Counted from the first letter of the stretch, positions 24,085 through 36,528 are shown. The stretch: DNA of 64,000 nt from Gyrodactylus bullatarudis (GCA_012064415.1 SSNU01000045.1:147462-211461); one strand, 5' to 3'. Numbers and translations: made by a program. Notes: a model not told the origin generated them from the letters alone.

Positions 24085-26098
24085 TCCTTCATGTTCCAAT
24101 ATTAATTTTTTCATCACACAAATTAAAAAATTTGAAATCTTACCAAAATAATTACACTGATTAGGAGTCTGAACTCAAAGAAAAATAATGGTGAGTAAAA
24201 TTGGAATATTTTGGCTGTAAAACTATGAGAGAAATCGAGTAGGCAGTTCCATATTCGAAATCTACAACTATTGGTTGTTTTACTATGGAAAGTTATTTTA
24301 ATTTTCCTAAGGCCTCGGCAAATAGGTTTTCAAAAGACTGTTTCAAATAAACTGTTAAAATCACCTTTCTCTAAGTAACTTTGAATTATTAATATTTTTG
24401 TAGCTCAATAAATAATCTTTCTAATGAGGGGTGAAGAAGATATTTTAAATATCTTCCAGTTAAAATTATCACTCAGGAAAATGCTGTGTTTCACTGGCGG
24501 AACAATGGGAAATTAAAGGTTATAAATGTTTTGATATTTATTTAAAAAATTTTGAAATCATACAATCCTGAATAATGCTTAATAGAGTACCGCTTTTCTT
24601 GAAAAAATTATCGAAATAGAAAGATTCACATGGTCTTTGGTAATCAGAATACACTGGCAAATTGAATGCTAAAAGTTTTGCTGTAAACTCTAAGCTGATA
24701 AATCTAGAAAATAATTTCAAATTCTACCACCCAGTCGATTCGAACCTGCAAAAATGATTAATTTTGATGATGGGTAGGATACAAACTGAGCCAGACAGAT
24801 AGACAGTTAGAATATATTTCAAAATATAATTATGTGCCCTGATCTGGATATATTCCCACAAAGTTTTAGCTATTTTCATACCTATTCAAGCTCATCATTG
24901 TAGCCTGAATATACTCTTGCGTGTGAATAAATATCTTAAGAACAAAAGCGGTGCTCTAATGCTTAAGTATGTTGATAGGAAGGAGCCTCGATATTAGCCA
25001 ATTATCAGCCTTAAATAGAATCATCAAGGGATGCTAGCCTCTAATGAGACTTCGCTTGACCTCTGAATGTGTGAAATTTAAATGTAAACAGAACGAAAGT
25101 ATCATTCTGATTTAGTCATTTGAGGTTTGACTCAGAGCTACTGCAAGATGAAAGAAATTTATTTAAAAAAGAATTAATTTTTAATGAATATAATAATTGG
25201 TGTGATGATGTTAGAATACTATAAAAACGATTTACTTTATCATATCGATAGGCAAATCTAGTAACTTTGGAAAATTTTCATCTAAATCTAAAATAGAATA
25301 AATCAAGATTTCTAAATCTGTTCATTTTGTAAAATAATAATAAATCAAATTAGAAAAAAGTGTGTAACATAGATGTCTGAGAATTAATACTTCATTTCAT
25401 CAAGACATGTAGAGAAAGAAATTCAATCACCTTTACCAGGGGGATAGAGGTGTAATAGAGAAGAAATTTGTTACATATTTTCGTATTTTTTACTATTTTA
25501 CCCTTTACAGGTACAAAGAAAGTGTAGTTTCTGCGCAGTTATATACTTAATTAAAAGTTTAACAAAATTGCATTCTTTCTTGCTATTAAATTTTGGACAA
25601 TCTAGATAAAAAGTGATATGTTTTTAAGCACACAATTTTGTCATATTTCATCGAAACAGTTGGTTAATATGAAATAAAAATCAAAATTCGTTACAAACCA
25701 AATCTAAGTGTGTTCATAAAAACTAGACGTGTTTTGTTATCAATCTTTTACTGTCCTATTGAAAAATGATACTACCAATGAACCTTGAAAAAATGTACAT
25801 CTAGTGATTTCAGTTTATTTTCTATAGTTATAGATCAAGTAGTTGGCCAATCGCTTGAAATGTTAGGTATGATTCCTTGATAAAAGTTATCTTACTTTTT
25901 ATCTATGGCCCTGAGAAGTAGGTTTTCAAAAAAACATTTTAAAGAAAAATTAATTTTTTGAAAAAAATCAACTCTCTTAAAATTAGTATAGCACGAACTT
26001 GACGAATGTTAGAGCCAAGATTTTTGCGTATTCCAGGAGATTAATAAATTTCCGATCGAATGGGTTGTAAACGAAGTACTTTTTTGAGCCTTAAAGGA
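24085..26098 (-). mobile_element. piggyBac-like non-autonomous element with TTAA target duplication
   Basis: It is flanked by TTAA at 24081-24084 and 26099-26102. The ends are TCCTT..AAGGA. The left end (CCTTCATGTTCC, then TTTTTTCATCACACAAATTA) matches the reverse complement of the right end of the element at 48203-51669. The right end matches that element's left end, so this copy is inverted relative to it. Internal 24410-24520 also matches 51185-51290 in inverse. No transposase frame was found inside. Confidence 0.7.
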
Positions 26099-26992
26099 TT
26101 AAAAATGCGGACTTTCGTCGTTGTACTATATGTTACCGTGAATCCTTTGAATCGTACACATCACTAGAAGGTTCTTACGATTTACTAGGTTACTCGGTTT
26201 CAGGATTATCTGATAGAGTCAAGAAGTAGAAGGGATTCCCTACTATATTATTACTAGTAATAAGTTTAGCTGATAATAATTAATTTTTTGACTTAAATTT
26301 GAATTTGAGTTATAATTAGGGCCTCAATAGAGTACTATTTCGTCTATTTCTACTCTAGATAAAAGACTGACGCAATAATCTGAATAAAAAATCTACCCAT
26401 CTTATCCCAATTTAAAGATAGCTGGTACTATTACTGCACTAAATTGTTGTCCCGGTACTTTTTAGTACTATTGTTCTGAATCAAGTCTCAGAGCATGGTA
26501 TTCTTCAACTAGTAAACGACCAATCAAAATTTATAATGAATGGGTAGCTAGATTCCTGAGCTAACAGTATTTTGTAACCTGATAGCAAGTCAAAAATTAT
26601 TTCATAGAATTAAAAATTTTAACTATAAGGATTTATTTTGTAAAATATGCCCTTCAACAGTTAAATGGTGAAAAAAAATTTGACAAAAAATCAGAAATTT
26701 TGATGACACAAGATTTAAAAAATTCAAAATTTTGCAAGAATTTACTGCGAAGTACTCAGAATCTCTTAAATTTTCTTCTTATTTTTCAGTTTATAAGATA
26801 CTTTTTTTTGGTACTAGGCCCTAGTTATAATACATTTAGAGAGAAAATCATTCAGATTATTCATAAAATAAGAAAATTGATTTGGGGTCATTATTGGAAT
26901 TAACCCATATATTTATCATCATATCGAGGATTGAATAGGGTTTAGAGCCCTGACTTAATGAACCTACGCGTAAATAACATGAAAATACTCAC

Positions 26993-27220
26993 CTCATTTT
27001 CTTTGATTTTATTTCTAAACTCTTCGAGTTGATGTTGGTAATTTTCTTTTGCCTCAGCGTCATCAAGTAAAAGGTTACAGTCCACTCTATTATGTTCGTA
27101 GGCATCAATTTGTTCTAGGAGTCGATTGCCACAGTTGTCTTTGATATTCTTCAATAATGAAAGGGTTAATTTAGAAAGAGTTTCATGAGGAACAGATGAC
27201 TCAATCATAGATATCCAAAA
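26993..27220 (-). CDS. FMNL: Formin FH3/coiled-coil junction exon
   Basis: It ends at GAG|GTGAGT in phase 0. RLLEQIDAYEHNRVDCNLLL followed by DDAEAKENYQHQLEEF matches the QIQAYLDN-x-x-D-x-x-x-LLEDAETK block unique to FMNL/Frl formins, then runs into coiled coil. The start is uncertain: acceptors at 27221 (TAATAAG) and 27200 (GATTGAG) both keep frame. About 20 residues (VPHETLSKLTLSLLKNIKDN) are extra compared with vertebrate members. Confidence 0.8.
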
Positions 27221-27280
27221 CTTATTACAGTAAAAATATTTCTATTGAAACATCTTATTTTTATTGAAACACGAATATTT

Positions 27281-27382
27281 ACCCCCTAATTAAGTATTAT
27301 TTAGGTCGACCTATCTAAATGTATAGAAATCACTTGCTGCATTCTGATTGGTCGAGATAAATATTATACTTAATTAGGGGGT
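27281..27382. mobile_element. 102-bp MITE with ACCCCCTAATTAAGTAT ends
   Basis: ACCCCCTAATTAAGTAT on the left is exactly inverted on the right. It sits in the short 196-bp formin intron between the two FH3 exons and accounts for most of that intron's length. Confidence 0.7.
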
Positions 27383-27416
27383 CAATAGGGAAGTATTCAT
27401 TTGATGATGTACTTAC

Positions 27417-27527
27417 AAGGATAAATTTGTCTAAACCGAGGAGATGGAAGCAGTACTGGAGGTAGACGCGCAAGTTTATATTATCACAGCTATGCACTAC
27501 AATGTTGATAAACTGCATACAGGAAAC
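27417..27527 (-). CDS. FMNL: Formin FH3 exon
   Basis: The acceptor is CATTCTAG and the donor ATCCTT|GTAAGT, both phase 0. It encodes 37 residues: [20 protein letters not shown] then [15 protein letters not shown]. This is nearly the textbook FMNL sequence [30 protein letters not shown], in the armadillo-like FH3/DID domain. It gives the firmest family assignment in the gene. Confidence 0.92.
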
Positions 27528-28351
27528 CTAGAATGAGAAATTGAAATGAAATTAGTTTTAATAAACAAAATAAATTAGAAGGAGAGAAGAAATTTTTATG
27601 CAGACACCAGATCTCTAATTGAGTAAATATTAGGTCTGAGACAGTTATTTAACTGATCAAAATCAGGCTAAAAGAAAATAAATTACTTCAAAAATCACTG
27701 TAAAAAAAGGATATACGTTTAAGAAGAAAAAAATCTTACCTATGACTACGTAAGACTCTAACGTCGTAAGAGACCAATCAGGAACTATCACATTCGTTTA
27801 TTTCTATCATTTTCTGATCGCTTAATTATAACTATTTAGGAAATTATAATTTTTTAAAGTCTCAATTTTTCATCAGGATCTCGAAGTTTTCTGAAGATCT
27901 TTTTACAATTATTTTTCGACCATTTTTACTGCTTAAAGATCGATAAATTAGAATGATCCAAAATCAGTTCAAATTTATGGTTCTTTCAAGAATTGAATCG
28001 ATAATTGGTTTCCTTATCTGTTAGTGAATATGAAAAATGACGTTTGATTCATCTCATACATCTTGAAATCTACAAAAAATTTAAACTCAAATAAAAAAAT
28101 CGCACACGCTCGTAAAGTTGCTCTAATTTTTCAAATAAATTTTTTTCACGGTTTGAATCGCCGAAAGTGTGCTTTTTAGATCAGTTTCCTCGATGAAAAA
28201 ATGACGAAATGAGGCCATATTTTGTTAAAATAATAATAAAATTGAAATGAGAAGTGAACCCCCCTTCCATGCTTCTTTGATGCAATTTGCAATCTGCTCA
28301 ACCAATGGTAGTGCTCAAAAATTTAGCATTGTGATAGTATTTATATGTCAA

Positions 28352-28399
28352 CCAGGGTAGAGTCTGAAGAGACCTGGCGAAATATAACGTTAATCACTA
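28352..28399 (+). ncRNA. Hammerhead ribozyme-like motif, copy C
   Basis: It shares CTGAAGA..GGCGAAA with copies A and B. The extra pairing CCAGG/CCTGG covaries with CCGGG/CCCGG of copy A. Helix I is reduced to AGT/ACT and helix III is mismatched (ATATA..TTAAT), so this copy is probably inactive. The downstream TTGATGAAGTTCGACAATAT is shared with copy B. Confidence 0.5.
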
Positions 28400-28499
28400 T
28401 AATATACGTCTGTTTTCTCTAACCTTAATATTTTTGATGAAGTTCGACAATATTATCGTTCAAAATAAAAAATAAAGACTGACAGAAAAATGGCAATAT

Positions 28500-30340
28500 T
28501 TTGAAATTCACAAAATTTCCACTCTTTCAACTTTTGAGCTCGAAATTTTGATTAAGGAGAATTGGGATCTTCTTAAATGGTTATTTTTTAATGAAAGAAT
28601 TCTTATTAAATCAAATTAGAAAATTTTCATATCAATTCACGTGACCTGCCTCTTTTTTTACTTTTCATCAGTTTTCTTCAGGCTCCTCTGGGTCACAGGG
28701 GACAAAAGATTTAGTATATGCTCAGTGATCAGTGCTCAAAAACCCTAGAGTTAAGGGGTCAGAATTGGTATACTGTAATTATTGATTTAATTGATGTATT
28801 TAAAATGTAATGAAATGTATTTTGTAATTCTTTATGATAACCAAAAAAATATTAATCATTTCATAGTTTCAAGTACATGAATATATAGATAATAATGATA
28901 GTAGTTAAAACTGATGATGATTAAGCTTATTTAGTCAAACAGAAAATAGGTTATCGATCATGTATTGAAGACGGGAAAAATCTTTAACTATTCTTTTTGA
29001 AGGGGATACTTTATCGTTAGAAATGCATAGGACACACAAAGGAATAAAATCATTCCACCAATATAATATAATCTATTATTACTCCACCCTCTTTCTTTCT
29101 TTATGTCTATCCTTTCCTTTTATCCATATAGAATACACAGAAATATGGATGGTTTGTTCATCTGAATAAGAATCATGAGAGGAGTATGAGTAAGCATATA
29201 TCTAAGAACAAGATACTAGAACGGATAGGAACAACTTATCGATCAGCATGATAACATGGTGATTGATAAACTTTTTTTGATGATGCAATCAACAGACTTG
29301 AAGTAATATATTCGAACGGAAATCAAGGCTTCTGTATACCTTGTTATTCATTCATTGCATATGGACAAATCCTTCGTTTCAAAATATTCGATCCGTTGAT
29401 TTTAATCTACTTTTAAACCCTCAAGTCCGAAATCTACAATGTAAAATGGTCTCATCTTTTGTTATAATCGCAGCAAATAGGTTTTTAAGAAAAATTCGAA
29501 ATACTTATTGCTGGATAAAATCAAAACTCTGATACTATAGCTCTGAGGCAGTTAGTAAACTGATTTACTGTTCAAAGATTACCGTAATCAAAGATTATGT
29601 GGAGGGAGAGAATAAATTATTCCTACCTGTGATACCTTCCTAGTTATGGGACAAAAAATAGCCAATCAGGAAGTACCATTTTCTTTTATTTCTATTAATT
29701 CTGATTGGTCAAATATACCAACAAATAACGTTGATTTAACTGAGTATGCTCCGATTTAAAAAGTGATGATTTAAGTTCAGCTAAAAATTTACGGATAATT
29801 CAAGAAATTTCTTGTCAATACATCATCTGATCTAACCAAAATTAAATATAAAATGAAGAAATTTTAGTGATGAAGATACTTCTAGCTTATTTTAAATTTT
29901 AAAATCCCAGAGGGGAATTCAAATTAGAAGAGAGAAAAATTGATTATTTTTCTGTCCGTTTAATGGGCGCATAATTTTAAAGAAGCTATAAATACTCTTT
30001 ATCGGCCATATTTATGTAAAGTTATGGGGCTAGATTGTCGCAAGTATTTATTTGCTAGTTGATATGAGTATTTTTACAAGTATCTTAATATTCTTTGAAA
30101 TACACTTATCAAATTCAAATTTTTTGTTAGCTATCTGGGATCGACAATAGAAAAGAAGTGCAAAACAACGTCATTATTGGAGGAAATCGGTCCATCTGAA
30201 TTTTAGACTTAGAAATAGTAAATTTTTGTTTCATGGAGATTCAAAATACGGAAAATTCTTATGTAATTTTTCAAATGATTGCATGTATTTCTAAATAGAT
30301 TTTTTTACACCTGGGTAATATAAAGATGGGAAAAAATCAA
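28500..30340. other. Formin intron, no recognised genes
   Basis: AT-rich, no coding-like frame. Part of 29530-29710 resembles 27610-27800 (GAGACAGTTA, GATTACCG/CACTGT, CCAATCAGGAA), indicating an old dispersed repeat. Confidence 0.45.
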
Positions 30341-30349
30341 ATTAGATCG

Positions 30350-30895
30350 ACAGTTTTTGTAAACTAGATCATGATATGAAGATAGAAAATAGCGCCCAAT
30401 TCCCATTTTTTGAACTTTGAGTAAGAAAATATTTGCTGATTTCAAAGTGCGAGAGTGACCAAAAGTTGGACTTTAGGACCATGATTAGACAAAAAAAAAA
30501 CAAATATGCTGAAACAGATTTTGAGGATCAACCTATCAACGTTTGAATTTTGATTTTTTGATCATTTTCACTACTTGAAATTTCGATGATCCCTGAAAAA
30601 TGACGAATCTATCCAAATTTTTATGATAATAATCGATTTCTCTGTCTAATCATGGTCCTAAAATTCAACTTTTGGTCACTCTCGCACTTTGAAATAAGCA
30701 AATATTTTCTAATTGAAAATTTTAAAAAAAATAGGAAACAGGCACTAACTTTGGATTTGAAATATCCCATAATTTCCTTGAAAGTGAGCCTCATGATCTA
30801 GATTTCAAAAACTCTCGATCAAATTCGATTTCTTGGTGAAAAATTGAGAATTTTGTAAAAATCATAAATTCCCATCTTCATATAAACTAGCTTTC
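30350..30895. mobile_element. MITE of the ATGAAGATG family, full-length copy
   Basis: Both ends show ATATGAAGAT in inverted orientation with AAACTAG outside. Internally, 30427-30500 and 30645-30715 are an inverted pair (CAAAGTGCGAGAGTGACCAA). Related copies or single ends lie near 2070-2370, 17190-17270, 47552-47791, 55990-56510, 57550-57740, 58445-58750 and 62385-62975. Confidence 0.65.
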
Positions 30896-31017
30896 GATTG
30901 TGCTAGAAGACATGTGTGAATTCTCTCGATATCACACTGAATAGAGTTTGCCCAATTCAATTGTAAGATTATTATAATTTTGAACCAAGAAGTTCTTCAG
31001 GGAGCTGTTCGGCATAG

Positions 31018-31335
31018 ATTGGACACACAAGGTTTTAAGTATCTTAAGTTTTTTGAAAAATCTCACGCCAGAAGAAGAATACGACATGTATTCGAAATAT
31101 TGTGTGACTCCTATCTATTTTTATCAGGGTAATCTAAATGTTTTTTATTCTAATCTTAATTTTCTTTCAAGTGATGAATTATTATCAGATTTATTACTCA
31201 AATAATTCTGATTGCTATAACAATCACTGTAATTTTTATAATCCTTATTCTTTAAGAAATACTACACCTCTCTCTCCCTTTTCTTTTTTTACAGATGGAC
31301 CAATACAAGCCAGAAGACAACATAGTCAGGTAGTA
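31018..31335 (+). repeat. Duplicated segment, copy 2 (other at 7121-7450)
   Basis: Nearly identical to 7121-7450, same orientation, both inside the formin gene about 24 kb apart. The high identity points to a recent duplication or two recent insertions of one element. Confidence 0.7.
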
Positions 31336-31605
31336 AGATTATTATTTAAAGACTAGATAAATGATTTGGAAAAAGAACTTTTTGTAAACACGTCTATTCA
31401 TATAAATACATCTACTGCATCTGGTCGGTGCCATTGAAAATTTTTAAAGAGTGTTTTGAAATATAACCCATCGCGAGATATGATGAATAGACAACTTCTA
31501 TATTGACAATAACTCCATATCAAAAAGAAATGTAAAAAGCAATGCATGGATTTATTTAGAAGCTAATCATGTGAAAATGCTTTTAAGAAATAAGCAATAA
31601 CTTAC

Positions 31606-31872
31606 AGCGTAATCAATATTGTATTCGTCCGGATTGGAATAATTCTCGTGACGTCGAAAATCATTCATGAGCCATTCAAATCGACTGGCTTCGCCGATTT
31701 CTCGTTGCAGACAGTCAAAAGAGAGAAGTACCTTTGAATGACCTCCCTCTATAAGACACAGAGCACTGAGCATTTCCAGGGAAAGTTGCTTTGTTAAATA
31801 GGATGGATGGAGTAGGCAAAAGGTTATTATATCACAGACATTTGGATAGTTGAAAGCTTTCCTACAGCCAGT
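31606..31872 (-). CDS. FMNL: Formin FH3 (armadillo) exon
   Basis: Phase 0 at both ends (after TTTCAAG; before GTAAGT). Its 89 residues include LSLEMLSALCLIEGGHSKVL and ASRFEWLMNDFR. These align with the FMNL segment LVLELLAAVCLV-x-GGH-x-x-IL..K-x-RFEKLMEHFR, followed by NIDYA joining VSCMQF of the next exon. The domain normally binds the autoregulatory tail. Confidence 0.9.
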
Positions 31873-32339
31873 CTTGAAATATATATTAAAATTAATCAAT
31901 ACTAATAATGTAGTTTATGCTCTAGGCTAAATTGATATGATAACTAGGGAAATACATTAAATGTCGAGTTGATGCTTTCATTTCATAGAAGATAAAAAAG
32001 AAGAAATTCCTATTGAACATAATGTTTTAATACAATTATTTAGTTCTGCTTAGGTGCTTATGTAATGCGTATATATCCATCAGGTTCCAGGGCACCTGGA
32101 ATGAAATAATTGTAGATAAACTTTGTAAGTATGGGTGTTGCACTATTACGTTATTTTTTAAATTTTAATTAGACTTCAAATTTATGCCATCTTTCTCTTC
32201 TACTACGAAAAATAATGAATTATTGGACACTCCTTCAAGACCATTTTTTATTCTATTTCCTCTTAAAGCATTCACTCCATCTTGATCACTCCTAATTTTA
32301 TCAATGGCTCAAATTCATCCCCTCCTGTGATCACAGATC

Positions 32340-33600
32340 ATTGATACAATTCGCAACTTTAATTCTAAAAAAAGAAAAGACATCTTTTTCATTTCAGGAG
32401 AATTATTACTTGACCTTCCAATGTCATTTTTTACATCTCTTGCTAATTACTTAAATTTTTTAATACTAAATTTTCATATTCCATATGATTGGTTAACCAT
32501 AAAAATCACTCCGATTCCTAAATGTAAAAATCCTTCTAACCCCCAAGACTTTCGTCCAATTTCAAACATTAACAAACATCTAGAAAATATTAACATGATA
32601 CAAATTAATCCTTTCTAAAATGGTTTCGTAAAGAGAATAAGTACATCTACAAATTTACTCTTTTTTCTTGATCATACTGGTGAAAGAAATGTCCCTTGTG
32701 TGGTAATTTAGGTCGATACATCTAAAGCTTTCGATAAACTCCCCTTTGATGTCATAATAAACTCCCTAATGAGACATTCAAAATCAACTTAATAATTCAA
32801 TTCCTATATCACAGGCGCCAATACGTAACTCTCAATGGAATTTCATCATCCCAAAAAAAGATAACACCAGGTGTCCCCCAAGGATCAGTTATTGGCCCAG
32901 CCCTTTTTAACCTGGTATTCTCACAAGTCAAACCTTCCAATGATTCCATGAAATACTTTAAATATACAGATGATATCAAAATTCTCCTCTCTCTCCAAAG
33001 GGGAAATGATATATTCAGAAGCGATACCTCTCAATCTTGCCTCGGTCTCTCTCTTAATCATTCGAAAACAAAGATTATGATTCTATCAAACAGAATTCCA
33101 ATTGAACCATCGTATAATCAAATGGTAATTACCTCCATAAATGACCTTGGGCTTAACTACAACTCTAAACTAAACACAAAAGATTATGCTATGATAATAT
33201 CTAAATCCATGAACTGCAAGTGCTATTTCCTCAAAAAGTTCGTCATATCTTCTAACATAAGAGTAACCCTTCTTAAAAGTGTTATTCTTCCACACTTTGA
33301 CTAGGTTGCAGGACTATTATGTCCAATTTCTCAGACAGTATGTAAGAAGATGGAAAGGATTCAATACCTTTATCTCCGCTCCTGTCTTGGCCCTTATTCT
33401 TACAAGAAACTCTTAGAGATGCCCAATATGTATCCATTATGGCCAAGAAGAATTGCAACTGCAGTAAACGACCTTCCACTCCTCAATCAAGATATAAACT
33501 CAGACAGGGAACGGGTTTTCTATCTTGCTTCACACCATACTCCCCTTAAGAGCCAGATTTCAGATCAAATTTTCCATTTTTAAAAACATGAAATTATAAT
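32340..33600 (+). pseudogene. Decayed LINE-type (non-LTR) reverse transcriptase
   Basis: Broken frames in order show WLTIKITPIPKCKNPSNPQD-FRPISN (fingers), a TPGVPQGSVIGP-type segment read around 32870-32905, and YFKYTDDIKILL (palm motif, YTDD for the usual F/YADD). Then follow LGLSLNHSKTKIM and a C-terminal part. Several frameshifts and stops separate them. A separate tail fragment of the same family lies at 43970-44170 (PIWMRRIASS versus PLWPRRIATA). It is in the first large formin intron. Confidence 0.85.
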
Positions 33601-33619
33601 TTGATAATTATCAAAGATA

Positions 33620-34340
33620 TGCATTTTCCTTATTCAAGTTATACCAGATTTGCATAATTATTTCTGTAACTATCTTAAATAACTTATTTTATAAATAACA
33701 ATCTAATAAATATAAACGCTAAACAGTAGACTCTTCTTTTTGATTCATCTTCAGACCTTTCTGATCATACTTTAGATTCAGATGTAAACATAAATCTTTC
33801 TAGTTGCGCAAATTAAAAAACTTGGCCTCAATCAGCAAAATTTGAATAAAATCCCACTTACTAATCTGCTGAAAACATTGAGGTACCAGGTTGATAACGT
33901 CGCCTTAACTCAAACTCATTGTTTTTTAAAGCTTTATTCTTTCATAATTCGTAGATTTGTTGGAATCTCGGTCGACGCCACGAAAAAAATTACAATAAAA
34001 ATTTTTCAAATCGTGTTTTAGCAGTGGCAGCTACAAGAATTGCCTCTCTCAAGCCTCACTCTTCCCAATCTAGTTAAGGATAATTGCTGAGTCTAGTTTT
34101 ATTTGATTTCGAATTATTTGTAGCAGTTAGGATCTTTTATTCTCATTTACTAAACCTATAATAATTGGTCAAAGTACGTAAAACTAAGGTAAATCTCATT
34201 TCAGTACTAATTTTTTTTTACAGAGAAAATTTTTCTAGATACATAACTGATATTGGAACTTTTGTATGTTTACCTGTCCCATATATGTCCGACTGGGACA
34301 TGAAGGTTTGAAACGAGACAAATTTTTTGATATTTTTCAT
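33620..34340. other. Formin intron, no recognised genes
   Basis: A stretch at 33800-33900 could be LINE tail. No frame or structure was found in the rest. Confidence 0.4.
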
Positions 34341-34359
34341 TTTAAAAATAAACACTTAC

Positions 34360-35158
34360 TTGATTATTCAGGAGGGATTTGAGACATTTAAGACTTTGAT
34401 GGAGGATTTCTTTTAATTTTTCAGTTGTATTCGGACTGAGAACAGTGATATTTCGATGTTGATACGGTCTTGGATTTGTATCATAATTGCTTTTTTCACT
34501 TTCAATGGTAGGTTGAAGAAATTTTGCAGAGTTGGGAAGATCATTCGTAGAAGATTTAATTGAAAGAGAAGAATTCTTACGCTCCTTTGCTGGAGTGAAA
34601 GGACTCTCAAGATTTCTCCGCTGATATAAATTGAATTTTTTATAGTTTAAATCAATGCTATTTGACAACAGAAAGAGAACATTTGACATTACATCAATTA
34701 GAGATTCGAGGCCATCTTCATTGATAAATTCAAGAATCCAATCAACGGAATTCGTGCGTAGAGAAATTTCCAACGAAGATATAACACTAATTAAATTTTG
34801 TGTCTCCTCCTTCTTTTTGAGAATCTAATTTCAATAAGAGCACAGAGAACTCACAGAAACATTTGATTTGGAAAAGTGAGACAATATTTTTATATAATAG
34901 TTGACACCATCCTTGGGAAGTTTCTTTTCCTTAAAAAAATAAAAAATGAGGCATTACGTATTCCAAGATTAGTTTAGATTTTTTCGTTTCATCTAGAGAT
35001 TCAATTATTCGGATTTTTTCTTCAGATACATCGAGGGATTTTAGAAAAGCTTGCCAGCGGTTTTCAAAGTTGGGAATAGATTGATTTCCTTCTTCAAATG
35101 TTGCTATATGTATGTTTGGCTTCCTCTTTATTCCTGTATAACTGCTTGAGTTCCCCAT
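34360..35158 (-). CDS. FMNL: Formin-like protein (FMNL/Frl), exons 1-3, N-terminus and GBD/FH3
   Basis: This is the start of the large formin gene. Exon 1 is 35158..34958, exon 2 34929..34855 and exon 3 34824..34360, joined by introns of 28 and 30 bp, all phase 0. The protein begins MGNSSSYTG, a typical N-myristoylation signal shared with FMNL1-3 (MGN). FENRWQAFLKSLDVSEEKIR matches the ERF-x-x-xLNAMNLPPDKAR start of the GTPase-binding domain, and [20 protein letters not shown] matches [20 protein letters not shown]. A basic, Ser-rich insert follows as in the family. The exons placed in this window total at least 956 residues, close to the family's 1,000-1,100. The role by family is Rho-GTPase-controlled actin assembly at the membrane. 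Confidence 0.92.
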
Positions 35159-35310
35159 TGTAAAATGGAATTCTTAATTAAATTACATGATTTTCAAATA
35201 AGCCAAATATTTTTCAAGGTCATAAGAAAAAAGAACGTTAAGAATTGTATTTGTTTCTTTCAACCCAAATTTTTGAAAAAATTTATGGAAGGAAATGGAA
35301 TTTATATGAA
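35159..35310. promoter_or_regulatory. Divergent promoter region, formin / syntaxin
   Basis: Only 152 bp separate the two start codons on opposite strands, so both genes must share this space for promoters and leaders. No specific element was identified. Confidence 0.5.
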
Positions 35311-36099
35311 ATGATTGGTAAGGCATTGTTAAACATTTTTTAGCTTCAAAAGAATTAGAGAAGTTAGTTTACAATACTTCCCAGTTAACGAGACAATGCA
35401 ACGAGCTTGAAGATTTAAAGAATAATGTATCAAGAGTCAATTCTAATCCTGTTTTACTTAATTTGATGTAAATAAACATATAATCATTTTTCATTTAGTC
35501 TTAAGAAAGAAGAAAAAGCAACAAAATTGATTGATGAGTCTGGAAAACTTTGCCAGATCCTCAATTCATCTACTGGAGAAGAGTTCAGACAAGCACATGA
35601 AAATTTTATCAAAACATTCAAAAGGTTCCAGAAAATACAACAAGGAATTAAAAAGAACCTAAATTCCTTAAACAATGAAGATACTAATCCTGGTAAAAGC
35701 TCCTTTGATGATAAGCCTGAAGAGTTTTCAGAGAAAAAAAGAATCCAGAAAACCGTCACATTTGATGAAGAATCAGAAGAATTATCAGAGGCATTATTAC
35801 AAGAGAAGCGTATGAAAGATTTGGAAGAGCAAATCATTGATGTACACTCTCTTTATCAGACAATTTCTAATCTTATAAATGAACAATCAGAAAAGTTAGA
35901 TACGATTGAAGACTTTATCGATATTGCAAATGAACAGGTTATTGTTGGCACCGAACAACTCGAACAGGCCGTTCGTCATAATCGTTCCAGGAGGAAATGT
36001 TTACTAATCATCATAGTCCTTGTTATTCTGATTTTGTTAATTATCTCCATAAGTCTCTACTTTACCCTTAGATCAAAGAAAAGTCACAATTTTTATTGA
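35311..36099 (+). CDS. STX7: Qa-SNARE, syntaxin-7/12-like
   Basis: Three exons (35311..35317, 35344..35467, 35499..36099) with introns of 26 and 31 bp give 243 residues. The first exon is just ATG ATT G. Residues 1-105 are helical (Habc region, including NTSQLTRQCNELEDLKNNV). Residues 145-200 form the SNARE motif with the zero-layer Gln in LINEQSEKLDTIED, which mirrors the MIHEQ-x-x-x-IDSIE of syntaxin-7. Residues 211-233 are a single membrane anchor with a short tail. Family members drive fusion of late endosomes and lysosomes. Syntaxin-12/13 is the main alternative. AATAAA lies at 36332, about 230 bp after the stop. The start is chosen because it gives the phase needed by exon 2. Confidence 0.88.
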
Positions 36100-36528
36100 T
36101 AAACATTTTTCATATTCTTGATTCGAGATTGCTTTATTTGTCTATTCAATTATATTCATATAAATATAGTCATTATACCAAGACATTTTTCTTCAGTGTA
36201 GACTGTCAATTGAATTTATCTTTATAAAGTTTTAAGCTCGTACGGTTAGCAACCATTAGTTAGTAGCCTGAGGCTACTGTTCATCTCTACTCGATACTAT
36301 ATATCGATAATTATTGTATCTCTTTCAGCTGAATAAATAAGAGACTTGATTGAATTTATTTCATTGAACATTTTTTTTGTAGAAAAAGGAAAATATTTAG
36401 AAAATCTTTTTAACGAACATTATACATTTAGCCATTTACATCATTGAATATCAAAATACATAACTTATCTGTATTGTTAATAATTGGAATAATAATAATA
36501 TCAAGTTAATAAGGAATAAGTACAACTC

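Noticed and set aside
24538..24720. Minus frame beside a GGTTCGAATC B-box-like site
   Set aside because: The B-box match has no A box or tRNA fold, and the frame starts at TTG inside a piggyBac-like element.
22384..26102. One 3.7-kb piggyBac-like element with 217-bp inverted ends
   Set aside because: Comparison with 48203-51669 shows that 24081 is itself a right-type end with TTAA, so the unit is 24085-26098 and 22384 is a separate left end.
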